Below, piece after piece: positions 9,306 to 18,649 of a stretch of 64,000 nt of DNA. Positions within the stretch are counted from its first letter, which is position 1; each line of letters begins with the position of its first letter. The notes beneath the pieces were generated by a model, which ran no database searches, was not told where the DNA came from, and saw only the letters and a list, made by a program, of their open reading frames with translations. The translations under genes were made by a program, and so were the position numbers. This DNA comes from Acidobacteriota bacterium (lineage in GTDB: Bacteria; Acidobacteriota; Terriglobia; Bryobacterales; Bryobacteraceae), in contig JAFKEE010000016.1 in NCBI GenBank assembly GCA_017307505.1, forward strand, positions 434,001-498,000. The letters run 5' to 3'.

Positions 9306-10616
9306 GTGAGCCTGATCCAATTCCAGGCCGTCTCCAAGAGTTACCCCATCTATAGCTCTCCGAGCGACCGACTCAAAGAGCTTCTCACCTTCAATCGCCG
9401 CAAGTTCCATGAGGACTTCTGGGCGCTGCGGGATGTGTCCTTCGAAATCCCGCGCGGTGAAACCTTTTGTATTGTTGGTGAAAACGGTTCCGGCAAAAGT
9501 ACGCTCCTCCAGATCGTCGCCGGGATTCTCTCCCCCTCCTCGGGTAGCGCAGCCGTGAACGGGCGAGTCTCCGCCCTCCTCGAACTGGGCTCTGGTTTCA
9601 ATCCCGAATTCTCCGGCCGCGACAACGTCTACCTCAACGCCGCCATCCTCGGCTTCTCCTCCGCGCAGATCGACCGCGTTTACCGCCAGATCGAAGAGTT
9701 CGCTGAAATCGGCGACTTCATCAATCAGCCGGTCAAAACCTACTCCAGCGGCATGGTTGTCCGGCTCGCCTTCGCCGTAGCCATCCACGTCGACCCGGAA
9801 ATCCTCATCGTCGACGAAGCTCTTGCCGTTGGAGACATCTACTTCCGCCAGCGCTGCCTGCGCAAGGTCCACGAAATGCGAGCCCGCGGCGTCACCATCC
9901 TCTTTGTCTCCCACGCAGCAGGCGATGTGAAAGCCCTCGGCGACCGGACAATGTGGCTCGACAAGGGCCGGGTCCGCGAATTGGGCAATACCGACATGGT
10001 CGTCGCCAAGTATCTGGCCGCAATGGTAGAGAAAGACACCGGCTATCTCGAGTTGAAGCACCGGGATCCCGTCGATCGCAGCGGCCCCGTGCATGCGCCC
10101 GAGGTCGTCACGGAAATCCCAAACATCGACCATCGTTACGGCGACAACCGGGCGGAAATCATAGGCATAGCGGTACTCGACCCCTACGGCCGCAAACTGC
10201 CGCTTCTGGAGCCTCACAGCGATATCGTCGTCCGCATCAGTATTCGCGCCAAATCCTCCCTGCAGATGCCGAACGTCGGCTTCATGTTGCGCAATCACCT
10301 GGGCGTCGATTTTGCCGGAACCAATACGACCCGCGAAGATATCGAACTGCCGCCCATGGAAGCCGGCGACGTCTATACAGTCGATTTCCATCTCGAGGTG
10401 CCCGACCTCTATCCCGGGTCGTTCTCCTTCTCGCCGGCCGTCGCCGATGGAACTCTGATCAACTACCAGATGTGCGACTGGATCGATAATGCCGTGTCGC
10501 TGCAGATGGCGCCCGGGAAGGGTCAGGTCTATGGTTTCATGCACCTGCCCTGTAAAGTCGAGGTGAATGCCCGGCTCGACGACAATCGGAAGGTCGCGGA
10601 GGCGCAACTTGGTTGA
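9306..10616 (+). CDS. Wzt-like polysaccharide ABC transporter ATP-binding protein with C-terminal extension
   Basis: ATPase half of an exporter for O-antigen, capsule or teichoic-type polymer, working at the inner membrane. Residues 1-245 form the ATPase: Walker A GENGSGKST (58-66), signature YSSGMVVRLAFA, Walker B EILIVDEALAVGD. Residues about 270-430 form a beta-rich extension like the Wzt C-terminal domain that recognises the modified non-reducing end of the glycan in E. coli O9a/O8. The start is GTG. No membrane partner (Wzm/permease) is in this window; it must be encoded elsewhere. The next gene overlaps by 8 bp and encodes a methyltransferase, which fits a terminal-modification-dependent export system. 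Confidence 0.9.
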   Translation: MSLIQFQAVSKSYPIYSSPSDRLKELLTFNRRKFHEDFWALRDVSFEIPRGETFCIVGENGSGKSTLLQIVAGILSPSSGSAAVNGRVSALLELGSGFNPEFSGRDNVYLNAAILGFSSAQIDRVYRQIEEFAEIGDFINQPVKTYSSGMVVRLAFAVAIHVDPEILIVDEALAVGDIYFRQRCLRKVHEMRARGVTILFVSHAAGDVKALGDRTMWLDKGRVRELGNTDMVVAKYLAAMVEKDTGYLELKHRDPVDRSGPVHAPEVVTEIPNIDHRYGDNRAEIIGIAVLDPYGRKLPLLEPHSDIVVRISIRAKSSLQMPNVGFMLRNHLGVDFAGTNTTREDIELPPMEAGDVYTVDFHLEVPDLYPGSFSFSPAVADGTLINYQMCDWIDNAVSLQMAPGKGQVYGFMHLPCKVEVNARLDDNRKVAEAQLG

Positions 10617-11865
10617 GTTCACCGGTGAGCGGTTAGTCCCGGGCCAGGTCGATCGGGACCTGCTGAATGAGCACATGTCGCGCTACGCCTTTGCCGCCCG
10701 CCTGGCAAGGAACAAGCGCGTGCTCGATATCGCCTGCGGCATGGGCTACGGGTCATTCGAGTTGTCGAAACACGCAGCCCGCGTCGTTGGTCTGGATGTC
10801 TCGGACGAAGCCGTCCGCTCCGCGCGCGAGAACTATCAGGCCGCCAACCTTGAATTCGTCACCGCGCCCGCCCAGCAGATCCCATTCGACGATCACGCCT
10901 TCGACCTCATCGTTGCATTTGAAGTGATCGAACATCTCTCCGATTGGGACGCCTTGCTGGCTCAAGCCAAACGGCTTCTGGCCCCCGGTGGACAGTTTAT
11001 CGTCTCCACGCCGAACAAGACCTTCTACGCCGAAACGCGTCGCCTCGCTGGGCCTAACCCCTTTCATGTCCACGAGTTCGAGTTCTCTGAGTTCCATGCC
11101 GAGCTCAGCCGGTTCTTCCCCTCGGTGACCATGTTCCTGCAGAATCATGTGCAGGCCATCTCGTTCCAACCCACGCCGGGCGGCTCCGGACTGGTTGCTG
11201 AGCTCGAAACCGGCAGCAAACCGGCTCAACCCGAGACCAGCCACTTCTTCCTCGCAGTCTGCGCACTGGCGCCCCAAACCGGATCACCCGTCTATCTCTA
11301 TCTCCCCACCTCTTCCAACCTCCTGCGCGAACGGGAAAAGCACATCGCGCTGCTCGAGTCGGAACTGGCCAGCAAAAACGCCTGGCTCGAGGAGCTGCAG
11401 GACGACCACGCCCGGCTCAACACCCTGCACGCCGAGTTGCGAGCCGAATCGGATCAGAAAGCAAAGTGGGCCCTGGATCTGGAGCAGGAACTGGCGGCGG
11501 CTCAACAGCGCATCGTACAGGTCCAGGAGGAACTGGCGTCCGAACAGGACGCCGCGGTCAAGGTGGTCACCGCCTACGAAGCGAAGATCGGGGAACTGCA
11601 CGCTGAGATGCAAGCCAATGCGGAGGAAACCCAGAGAGTGCTGGACCATGCGGAAGCGGCTATGCAGGAAAAGGGAGCCGACCTGGCCAAATGCATCGAG
11701 TTGCTCGATGTGGCCGAGGAAACCGTAAAGGAACGTACCCTTTGGGCGCAAAGCCTGCAAACTCGTGTGGAGCAGCTGGAACAGATGCTCGCCCTGGCAC
11801 AGTCCTCCCGTTGGGTCCGCCTTGGACGCCGGATTGGCATTGGCCCGGATCTTCATAACTCCTAA
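10609..11865 (+). CDS. SAM-dependent methyltransferase with long C-terminal coiled coil
   Basis: Residues 1-200 are a class I methyltransferase: SAM-binding VLDIACGMGYGS (about 36-47), VGLDVSDEAV, and the FDLIVAFEVIEHL motif. Residues about 235-390 are a long heptad-rich helix full of E, A, Q and L, which predicts a coiled coil. I placed the start at TTG 10609: GGAGG lies 6 nt before it, and the family-like sequence begins there (VEFTGERLVPG). The upstream ATG at 10567 lies deep inside the previous gene. The product is 418 residues. The layout recalls WbdD, which methylates the glycan end and uses its coiled coil to set chain length. That function is inferred from context, and no kinase domain is seen here. 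Confidence 0.82.
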   Translation: MVEFTGERLVPGQVDRDLLNEHMSRYAFAARLARNKRVLDIACGMGYGSFELSKHAARVVGLDVSDEAVRSARENYQAANLEFVTAPAQQIPFDDHAFDLIVAFEVIEHLSDWDALLAQAKRLLAPGGQFIVSTPNKTFYAETRRLAGPNPFHVHEFEFSEFHAELSRFFPSVTMFLQNHVQAISFQPTPGGSGLVAELETGSKPAQPETSHFFLAVCALAPQTGSPVYLYLPTSSNLLREREKHIALLESELASKNAWLEELQDDHARLNTLHAELRAESDQKAKWALDLEQELAAAQQRIVQVQEELASEQDAAVKVVTAYEAKIGELHAEMQANAEETQRVLDHAEAAMQEKGADLAKCIELLDVAEETVKERTLWAQSLQTRVEQLEQMLALAQSSRWVRLGRRIGIGPDLHNS

Positions 11866-14199
11866 ATGTCAGCCTTGTTACGCCGAATTGCCTGGCAACT
11901 GCCGCTCGCCTTGCTCTCGCCCCTTTTTGTCCTGGTGGCGCTGCCCGCGTTGTGGCTCACTGATCTCCTCTGGAAACTCCTCGGTTCGCGCCGCACAGCG
12001 CAAAACACCCGCCCGGACGTGACCGCCGCCAGCGTCGTCATTCCGAACTGGAACGGCAAGCATCTGCTTGAGAAATACCTGCCCAGCGTTGTGACCGCCA
12101 TGAGCGGCAATCCGAACAATGAAGTCATCGTGGTCGACAACGGCTCCGCCGACGGCAGCGCCGACTTCCTTCGCGAATGCTTCCCCACCGTCCGCTGCGT
12201 CGCCCTCCCCCAAAACCTCGGCTTCGGCGGCGGCTCGAACACCGGCTTCCGGGAAGCCAAAAATGACATCGTCGTCCTGCTCAACAGCGACATGCGGGTC
12301 GATCCCGGTTTCCTGCAGCCTCTGCTCGACGGCTTCACAGACGAGAAGGTTTTCGCCGTCTCCTGCCAGATTTTCTTCAGCGACCCCAGCAAGCGCCGCG
12401 AAGAGACCGGACTCACCCAGGGCTGGTGGAGCGAGGGCGCTCTGCGCGTCCGGCACTGTGAGGACAATGAAGTGGACCGGCCGTTCCCCTGCTTCTACGG
12501 CGGCGGCGGCTCGTGCGCGTTCGATCGCCGGAAATTCCTGGAACTGGGCGGCTTCGACCACGTCCTGAAGCCGTTCTATCTCGAGGACACCGATCTCGGT
12601 TACATGGCCTGGAAACGTGGTTGGAAGGTTCTTTACCAACCACTCAGTAAGGTTTGGCACGAACACCAGGGCACCATCGGTAAGAAATTCTCCCGGCAGT
12701 ACATCGAGAACATCGTCAACAAAAACTTCCTCCTCTTCGCCTGGAAGAATATACACGAGCCCGTCAGGTTAGCAGGTCATTTCTTCCATGCCTGGACAGG
12801 TGCTTTACTCAGCCTCTTCGCCGGAGATTCGCGCGAACGCGCCAGCATCGGCGGGCTGAGCCGCGCGTTTCTCCAATTGCCCGGAGCCATGGCGGCCCGC
12901 TGGAACGCACGGTCCCTCTCGGTGATCGACGACTCCGAAGCCTTCCGCCGGCCCATGGGCGGGTACTTCCGGGACCGCTTCGAAACCGTCGAGAAGAACC
13001 CGGAATGCCTCAACGTTCTGTTCCTCTCTCCCTACGCCATCTGTCCGCCTATCCATGGCGGCGGCGTGTTCATGTACGAGACCGTCCGGCAATTGGGCCT
13101 GAGAACAAATCTGCACCTCATCGTTATGCTCGACGACCCCAAAGAGCGGCAGGCCCATGCGGCGATCACGCCCACCACACAGTCGATTGAGTTCAGCATC
13201 CGGCGGGAAGGTCACCCCAAGGGGGTCGGGGCCATCACTCCCTATGCTGTCCGCGAGTTCTACGATCGCGATTTCGAATGGATGGTCCACCGCCAGATCC
13301 TGCTGAAACAGATCGACGTGGTCCAGGTGGAATACACGAACATGGGCCAGTATGCGGGCCCTTACCGGCAGATTGTATGGACGCTCTTCGAACACGACGT
13401 CTATTTCCAGTCCATCGGCCGAACGATGAAGAGCTTCGGACCCGCCGGCCAAGTGAAGGCCTTCATGGAGTATTTGCGCGCCATCCGCTATGAGCTCCGC
13501 ATGCTGACGGGAATGGACGAGATCCAGACCTGCACCCAGGAAAACACGGACTATCTCCTTTCCTTTCTGCCGGAGCTGAAAGGCCGCGTCCATCACCATC
13601 TGCGCGCCGGCATCGACACCAGCGACTACGAGTTCCGTCCTGACGGCCGCCAACCCAAAACGATGCTGTTCCTGGGCAGTTTCCGCCATCTGCCCAATCA
13701 GGCTGCGCTGCGCTGGTTTCTGAATGAGGTTATGCCCCTGGTCTTGGAGCGGGAACCGGAGGCGAAACTCAAAGTGATCGGCTCCGATCCGCCGGCCCAC
13801 CATACCATCCCGAACTTCGACGGCGCGGTGGAGCTGATTGGCTTCGTGGAGAACATCCGCCAGCCGCTCAGCGAATATGCGGTCTTCATCTGCCCCATCC
13901 TGAGCGGCTCCGGCGTGCGCGTTAAGTTATTGGAAGCATTTGCCTCGGGCATCCCGACTGTGTCGACACGCATCGGGGCTGAAGGCTTAGGCGGGGAGGA
14001 CGGTCTCTACTGCTCGCTAGCTGACGATCCCGGGGAGTTTGCGGCGAAGATCGTCCAGTTGTTTCACGATCCGGAAGGAGCTGCCGGCATGGCCCGCCGG
14101 GCCAGGGACTTCGTCACGGGAAATCGGGATATCGGCCGGATGACCGAATCGCTCGAAACTACTTATCGGGCCGCACTCGCGGCCAAGGGCGAGAACTAG
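11866..14199 (+). CDS. Two-domain glycosyltransferase (GT2 plus GT4)
   Basis: A 777-residue protein joining two sugar transferases. Residues about 9-33 form a hydrophobic, probably membrane-anchoring helix. Residues 50-330 are a family-2 domain: VVIPNWNG, EVIVVDNGSADGS, the NSDM motif in place of DXD, and FYLEDTDLGYMAWKRGW. From about residue 382 (NVLFLSPYAICPPIHGG) to the end is a GT-B fold family-4 domain, with the late LSGSGVRVKLLEAFASGIP motif that contacts the nucleotide sugar. The ATG directly abuts the stop of the methyltransferase gene. It probably adds two sugars in sequence to the same surface glycan; donors and acceptors cannot be read from sequence. Confidence 0.85.
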   Translation: MSALLRRIAWQLPLALLSPLFVLVALPALWLTDLLWKLLGSRRTAQNTRPDVTAASVVIPNWNGKHLLEKYLPSVVTAMSGNPNNEVIVVDNGSADGSADFLRECFPTVRCVALPQNLGFGGGSNTGFREAKNDIVVLLNSDMRVDPGFLQPLLDGFTDEKVFAVSCQIFFSDPSKRREETGLTQGWWSEGALRVRHCEDNEVDRPFPCFYGGGGSCAFDRRKFLELGGFDHVLKPFYLEDTDLGYMAWKRGWKVLYQPLSKVWHEHQGTIGKKFSRQYIENIVNKNFLLFAWKNIHEPVRLAGHFFHAWTGALLSLFAGDSRERASIGGLSRAFLQLPGAMAARWNARSLSVIDDSEAFRRPMGGYFRDRFETVEKNPECLNVLFLSPYAICPPIHGGGVFMYETVRQLGLRTNLHLIVMLDDPKERQAHAAITPTTQSIEFSIRREGHPKGVGAITPYAVREFYDRDFEWMVHRQILLKQIDVVQVEYTNMGQYAGPYRQIVWTLFEHDVYFQSIGRTMKSFGPAGQVKAFMEYLRAIRYELRMLTGMDEIQTCTQENTDYLLSFLPELKGRVHHHLRAGIDTSDYEFRPDGRQPKTMLFLGSFRHLPNQAALRWFLNEVMPLVLEREPEAKLKVIGSDPPAHHTIPNFDGAVELIGFVENIRQPLSEYAVFICPILSGSGVRVKLLEAFASGIPTVSTRIGAEGLGGEDGLYCSLADDPGEFAAKIVQLFHDPEGAAGMARRARDFVTGNRDIGRMTESLETTYRAALAAKGEN

Positions 14200-14206
14200 C
14201 CTGCCC

Positions 14207-14833
14207 TTACCAGGGCCGCCAGCCCTTCTTGCCGGCGGCAACTTTCCCTTCGCTCTTCACGGTGGACACCAGCCGTTCCACAACGTCCTTCGCCGTATCA
14301 TTGAGGGCATCGGCCTGGTTGGTCCGGCTCCTCTCGTAGGTCGACCACATCACATTCCGGCTCACTCGGTTGACGAGGAAGTAGGTGCCCCGGCCTTTGC
14401 CGCCCCCGCCGCCCAACCGGTCCTGCGGTACGATCGGGATCTTGATGGCAACGTCGCCAGGGGAGGCACTGGGGTCGTCCTGCTCCTTTTCTGGCCGGTC
14501 CGGCTGGAGATCGGGTTTCGCCACAGGATAAAGTTCATCCAATTTGGACTCAAACGTCTTGCCCAACCGGTCGGTAAAGATGGCATCCGCCTTGGCCGGA
14601 TCCGTCACCACCTGATATAAACCACTACGGGTCAGATGGTTAGCCAGATACTGGTCGAACGAATAGCTCATCGGCAGGAAGTAGACATATCGCACCTGCA
14701 GCAACTCGCTCGCATGGGGCGGCGCCGGCGCCGGGGCAACCGACGGAGCTGACGGGGGAGCAGGCGGCGCGGCCGGAGCCTGCGGCGCGGCAGGCGCCTG
14801 CATCATCAAAAAAAGAAACGCGGAAGTCAGCAT
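14207..14833 (-). CDS. Secreted or periplasmic protein of unknown function
   Basis: A 208-residue protein that I do not recognise. It begins with a short hydrophobic signal-like stretch (MLTSAFLFLMMQ), followed by a Pro/Ala-rich linker (about residues 13-42) and a mixed alpha/beta part with HASELLQVRYVYFLPMSYSFDQ. A Gly-rich stretch (GGGGGKGRG) lies near residue 143, before the segment TYFLVNRVSRNVMWSTYE. It is convergent with the glycosyltransferase gene (8-bp gap) and interrupts an otherwise forward-running glycan cluster. It may act on an envelope process. The segment on loss or gain of DNA-binding residues is not informative; no catalytic motif is visible. Confidence 0.7.
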   Translation of the reverse strand: MLTSAFLFLMMQAPAAPQAPAAPPAPPSAPSVAPAPAPPHASELLQVRYVYFLPMSYSFDQYLANHLTRSGLYQVVTDPAKADAIFTDRLGKTFESKLDELYPVAKPDLQPDRPEKEQDDPSASPGDVAIKIPIVPQDRLGGGGGKGRGTYFLVNRVSRNVMWSTYERSRTNQADALNDTAKDVVERLVSTVKSEGKVAAGKKGWRPW

Positions 14834-14904
14834 GTCGACACCTCAATCATATCCCGGCACACATACAATAGACGTTTTGGGCCGCTCGAAAGACGAACTG
14901 CCGC

Positions 14905-15582
14905 GTGTATAAGAATCTGAGCATCACAGTAGTCATCCCTTGCCTGAATGAAGAGCAGGGCATTGAAAAAGTTCTGAGCCGCATGCCGGAGTTCGTCGAC
15001 GAAGTGATCGTCGTTGACAATGGCTCCACGGACCGCACAGCAGACGTGGCCCGAAGTTTTGGGGCCCAGGTGATTCGCGAAGATGTCCGCGGGTATGGGC
15101 GCAGCTACAAAAAGGGCTTCTCGCTGGCCACCGGCGACGTCATCGTCACGCTCGACGGAGACCACAGCTACCCGCCCGATGCGATCAGCTATCTGCTGGA
15201 GGCCTACCTGCACCTTGAGGCCGACTTCCTGAACGCCTCCCGCTTTCCCGTCCGCGACCGCCGGGCCATGAGCTTCAAACACAAGTTCGGCAACCTGGTG
15301 CTCTCCGTCATGATGTCCATGCTGTTCTTTCGCTGGATTCACGACTCGCAGAGCGGTATGTGGGTATTCAGCCGCAAGATTCTAAAGGACATGGTCCTCG
15401 AGTCAGACGGCATGGCCTTCTCCGAGGAGATCAAAATCGAGGCATTGCTGCACCCCACGGCGCGGTTCGAAGAGATCTCCATCATGTACACCTCCCGTCT
15501 GGGCGAAATCAAACTCAACCCGTGGCGGGACGGGTTCCAGAATCTGTTCTTCCTACTCAAGAAGCGCTTTGCGAGACGCTGA
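14905..15582 (+). CDS. Family-2 glycosyltransferase, DPM1/polyprenyl-phosphate type
   Basis: A 225-residue GT-A enzyme, close to the size of the catalytic domain of dolichyl-phosphate mannose synthases. Visible motifs are VVIPCLNEEQGI at the N-terminus, VDEVIVVDNGSTDRT, and the metal-binding TLDGDHSYPPD. No membrane helix follows the catalytic part. It probably transfers a sugar from a nucleotide donor to a lipid carrier or glycan. The GTG start has no strong ribosome-binding site. It begins a second run of forward glycosyltransferase genes after the reverse gene at 14207-14833. Confidence 0.88.
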   Translation: MYKNLSITVVIPCLNEEQGIEKVLSRMPEFVDEVIVVDNGSTDRTADVARSFGAQVIREDVRGYGRSYKKGFSLATGDVIVTLDGDHSYPPDAISYLLEAYLHLEADFLNASRFPVRDRRAMSFKHKFGNLVLSVMMSMLFFRWIHDSQSGMWVFSRKILKDMVLESDGMAFSEEIKIEALLHPTARFEEISIMYTSRLGEIKLNPWRDGFQNLFFLLKKRFARR

Positions 15583-15590
15583 TCCGGCAC

Positions 15591-16559
15591 ATGCTCTCCG
15601 ACGTATCGATTGTGATTCCGAACTGGAACGGAGCCGGCCGGCTTACCCGGGCCATCCGGTCCGCACAATCGCAAACTCTTGCACCGAAAGAGATTCTGGT
15701 CGTGGACAACGGCTCCACGGATTCCTCCTGTCAGGACGCCACCGACGCCGGAGCGCTCGTCCTGCGCTTTGAACAGAACACCGGCTTCAGCCGCGCCGTG
15801 AATGCGGGCGTCGGCGAGTGCTCCACCCAATGGGTCGCCATCGTGAATAATGACGTCGTCCTGGAACCCACCTGGCTCGAGAATCTTCTGGAGGGCTGCG
15901 GGCCCGATACCGCCTATGCTTCGGGTAAAATTCTCAATGCAGGCGAACATTCGGTGATCGACGGCACCTACGATCTGCTGTCGTGGTCCGGGTGCGCCTG
16001 GCGGGCCGGCCATGGAGCAAGCGCCGTGTTGTTCAACGAACCCCGCGATGTTCATTTCGTCCCCTTAACGGCAGCGCTCGTACAGCGCGACATCTTCCTG
16101 CGCATAGGTGGCTTGGATACCCGCTTTGAGTCCTACCTGGAAGACATCGACTTCTGCCTGACCTGCGCAACCACCGGTCTGAAGGGGCGCTACGTCCCTC
16201 AAGCCATCGCCTACCACGAGGGCAGCGCCACGCTCGGCGCCTGGAGCCCGAGGATGGTCGAGTTGCTGTCCCGCAACCAGGTATATCTCGTGGCCAAGCA
16301 CTTTCCTAACCGTTTGACCCGGGCCGTGTTAGCCGGACAACTGCTATGGGGCTTGCTGGCCTGGAAACGCGGAACTGGAATGGCTTGGCTGAAAGGCAAG
16401 TGGAGGGGCCTGAAGTCCGCGCACAGCCTGCGCCCGTCGAAGATCGAAGCGGCTCTTCTGCGGTCCATCCTGCAGGAATCGGAGGATGAGATCCGGAAAC
16501 TCCAAACAGGGCAGAACGATACCTTCTGGGAGCAGTATTTCCGCTGGAGGGGCCGGTGA
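15591..16559 (+). CDS. Family-2 glycosyltransferase (rhamnosyltransferase-like)
   Basis: 322 residues. The GT-A core shows VSIVIPNWNGAGRL at the start, LVVDNGSTDSS, the NND motif (VAIVNNDVVLE) in the DXD position, and a YLEDIDFCLTCATTGL acceptor-side motif near residue 185. I chose ATG 15591, 8 nt after the previous stop. The frame is open upstream to 15360, but that part lies antisense-free inside the preceding gene and has no glycosyltransferase resemblance. It ends with a 4-bp overlap (GTGA) with the next gene, so the two are translationally coupled. Confidence 0.87.
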   Translation: MLSDVSIVIPNWNGAGRLTRAIRSAQSQTLAPKEILVVDNGSTDSSCQDATDAGALVLRFEQNTGFSRAVNAGVGECSTQWVAIVNNDVVLEPTWLENLLEGCGPDTAYASGKILNAGEHSVIDGTYDLLSWSGCAWRAGHGASAVLFNEPRDVHFVPLTAALVQRDIFLRIGGLDTRFESYLEDIDFCLTCATTGLKGRYVPQAIAYHEGSATLGAWSPRMVELLSRNQVYLVAKHFPNRLTRAVLAGQLLWGLLAWKRGTGMAWLKGKWRGLKSAHSLRPSKIEAALLRSILQESEDEIRKLQTGQNDTFWEQYFRWRGR

Positions 16560-17497
16560 GATTAGGCGCGGTTCTCGTCGCCTTCAACTCCGCTGATCAT
16601 ATCGAAAAGTGTATAGAGTCATGCCTGCAGTTCCGGACTGAGTTCGCAGCGGGCATTGTCGTCATCGACAATGCATCCACCGATGGAACCGCTGCAATAT
16701 CGCGGTCGCGTGACGGTGTGTGGACCGTGGAAAACCCCACCAATCGCGGATTCGCGGGAGCGGTGAACCAGGGCATCGGCCTGCTGAGTTCCGCCGACGC
16801 CATCCTGATCCTGAATCCCGATGTGATCCTCCTCGACAGCCCATCTATTCTGGCAGCCGAGTTTGCCGACGCCAAAGTGGCGGCCGCCGGCGGCCAGCTG
16901 CTCAATTCGAATGGCGAAGCTCAGGCCGGATTCCAGGTGCGCCGGTTTCCCAGTGCCCTCACACTGGTTTTTGAAAACCTGGGCCTCAACAAAATTTGGC
17001 CGGGCAATCTGGTGAATCGACGCTATCGGTGTCTCGATCTCCAACCGGGAAAAACCGCCGACGTGGAACAGCCCGCGGGCGCATGTTTATTGCTGCGCAG
17101 AGAAGCCTGGGCCGCTGTGCGAGGCATGGATGAAGGTTTCTTTCCTGTTTGGTTCGAAGATGTGGATCTGCTGCGGAGATTGGCGTCAGTAGGGTGGAAG
17201 GCCCGCTATGTATCTTCGTTTTCAGCCCGTCACGAAGGAGGGCATTCCGTCAACGCAGTAGAGTGGAGCAACCGGCAGCTATACTGGTGTGGTAGTCTGC
17301 TGAGGTATGCAGCAATCCACTGCTCCACGATTGGGTTGTGGGCGGTCGGGGTTTCTGTATTGTTGGGTTGGATTCCGCGAGCGGTAACGGGGATGTTTCT
17401 GCAGCGGTCTTTCCGGCATTTGATTGAGTATGTAAAACTGTTTAGGCTTGTAGGTGCCTATCTAACGGCGGGACGCTCGGAGGCGCGCCTGCCCTAG
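16556..17497 (+). CDS. Family-2 glycosyltransferase
   Basis: 313 residues with GTG start overlapping the previous stop. GT-A motifs are GAVLVAFNSADHI, VVIDNASTDGT, LILNPDVILLD (NPD in place of DXD) and WFEDVDLLRRLASVGWKARY. A hydrophobic C-terminal stretch (about residues 255-285, LWAVGVSVLLGWIPRAVTG) could associate with the membrane. The protein belongs to the same broad rhamnosyl/galactofuranosyl-transferase-like group as its neighbours. Confidence 0.86.
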   Translation: MRLGAVLVAFNSADHIEKCIESCLQFRTEFAAGIVVIDNASTDGTAAISRSRDGVWTVENPTNRGFAGAVNQGIGLLSSADAILILNPDVILLDSPSILAAEFADAKVAAAGGQLLNSNGEAQAGFQVRRFPSALTLVFENLGLNKIWPGNLVNRRYRCLDLQPGKTADVEQPAGACLLLRREAWAAVRGMDEGFFPVWFEDVDLLRRLASVGWKARYVSSFSARHEGGHSVNAVEWSNRQLYWCGSLLRYAAIHCSTIGLWAVGVSVLLGWIPRAVTGMFLQRSFRHLIEYVKLFRLVGAYLTAGRSEARLP

Positions 17498-17577
17498 AAG
17501 GACTTACCGGTCAGATCAGGGGACTGTGGGCCTAACGGTTCTTGAGAGGGAACCCATGGGCAGGATGCCAAAACTGC

Positions 17578-18639
17578 ATGGCAAGTAACGACTTAGTCTC
17601 GGTCACGTTAGTGACCTACAACAGCGGCCGATATATCAAGCGGTGCCTGGAATCGGTACTGGCCCAAAAGGGACCACAGATCGAGATTGTCGTAGTCGAC
17701 AATAACTCGACGGACGGCACACGCGACATTCTCGAACAATACGAGGACCGCTGCCATATACTTTACAACTCCAGCAATTTGGGGTTTGCAGCCGCACAGA
17801 ATCAGGCCATTCAACTTTCCCGCGGGGATTGGGTTCTGACCCTGAACCCTGATGTGTTGTTGATGCCCTCCTTTATCCAGGCCCTGCTGGAAGCAGGGCG
17901 CCTCGATAATCGTATCGGCACAGTCTGCGGAAAACTGTTGACCATGAGCCCTGATTTCGACATCGACGCCAGGCCTCGAGTCGATTCTACGGGCATCTAC
18001 TTCACCCCCAACCTGCGGCACCTCGACCGCGGCAGCCTGGAAATTGATAACGGCCACTACCTGAAGCGCGAGTATGTGTTCGGCGCAACAGCGGCGGCGG
18101 CCCTCTACCGGCGATCCATGATTGAGGACATCGCCATCGACGGCGAGTTCTTCGACACGGATTTCTTTGTCTACCGGGAAGATGCCGATGTCGCCTGGCG
18201 GGCGCAACTTCTGGGCTGGCGTTGTCTTTACACCCCCTATGCGCGCGGCTATCACGTGCGCGCGGTTCTGCCGGGCAACCGGCGGGCCTTACCGAAGCAG
18301 ATCAACATGCATTCGGTGAAGAATCGCTTCCTCATGCGCATCAAGAACATGACAGGCGATCTCTACAGGAAGCACTGGTTGTCGATCACCGCTCGGGATC
18401 TGGTGGTGGTAACCTGCTGCCTCGTCTACGAACACTATTCGCTGCGGGCCTTTGCCAAGGTCCTCCAGTCGTGGAAACGGGTCTGGTCCAAGCGCAGCGA
18501 AATCATGGCGCGGCGCCGCGTCACCGACGAGTATATGGCCGGCTGGTTCCACTACAATCCGGTCAGCCGTCCGGCTCCCAAGAAGGGCTCGGCGGCGATG
18601 GCCCCGGCCCGTTCCGATACGCAAGTGGCGGAGAGTTGA
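17578..18639 (+). CDS. Family-2 glycosyltransferase
   Basis: 353 residues from ATG 17578 (MASNDLVSVTLVTYNSGRY). A TTG at 17542 could add 12 residues, but these do not resemble the family. GT-A motifs are VTLVTYNSGRYI, IVVVDNNSTDGT, LTLNPDVLLMP and FFVYREDADVAWRAQLLGWRCLY. The gene is separated from the preceding one by 80 bp, so a separate promoter is possible. The C-terminal tail is basic and rich in small residues. Confidence 0.85.
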   Translation: MASNDLVSVTLVTYNSGRYIKRCLESVLAQKGPQIEIVVVDNNSTDGTRDILEQYEDRCHILYNSSNLGFAAAQNQAIQLSRGDWVLTLNPDVLLMPSFIQALLEAGRLDNRIGTVCGKLLTMSPDFDIDARPRVDSTGIYFTPNLRHLDRGSLEIDNGHYLKREYVFGATAAAALYRRSMIEDIAIDGEFFDTDFFVYREDADVAWRAQLLGWRCLYTPYARGYHVRAVLPGNRRALPKQINMHSVKNRFLMRIKNMTGDLYRKHWLSITARDLVVVTCCLVYEHYSLRAFAKVLQSWKRVWSKRSEIMARRRVTDEYMAGWFHYNPVSRPAPKKGSAAMAPARSDTQVAES

Positions 18640-18649
18640 CTGCGGGCCG

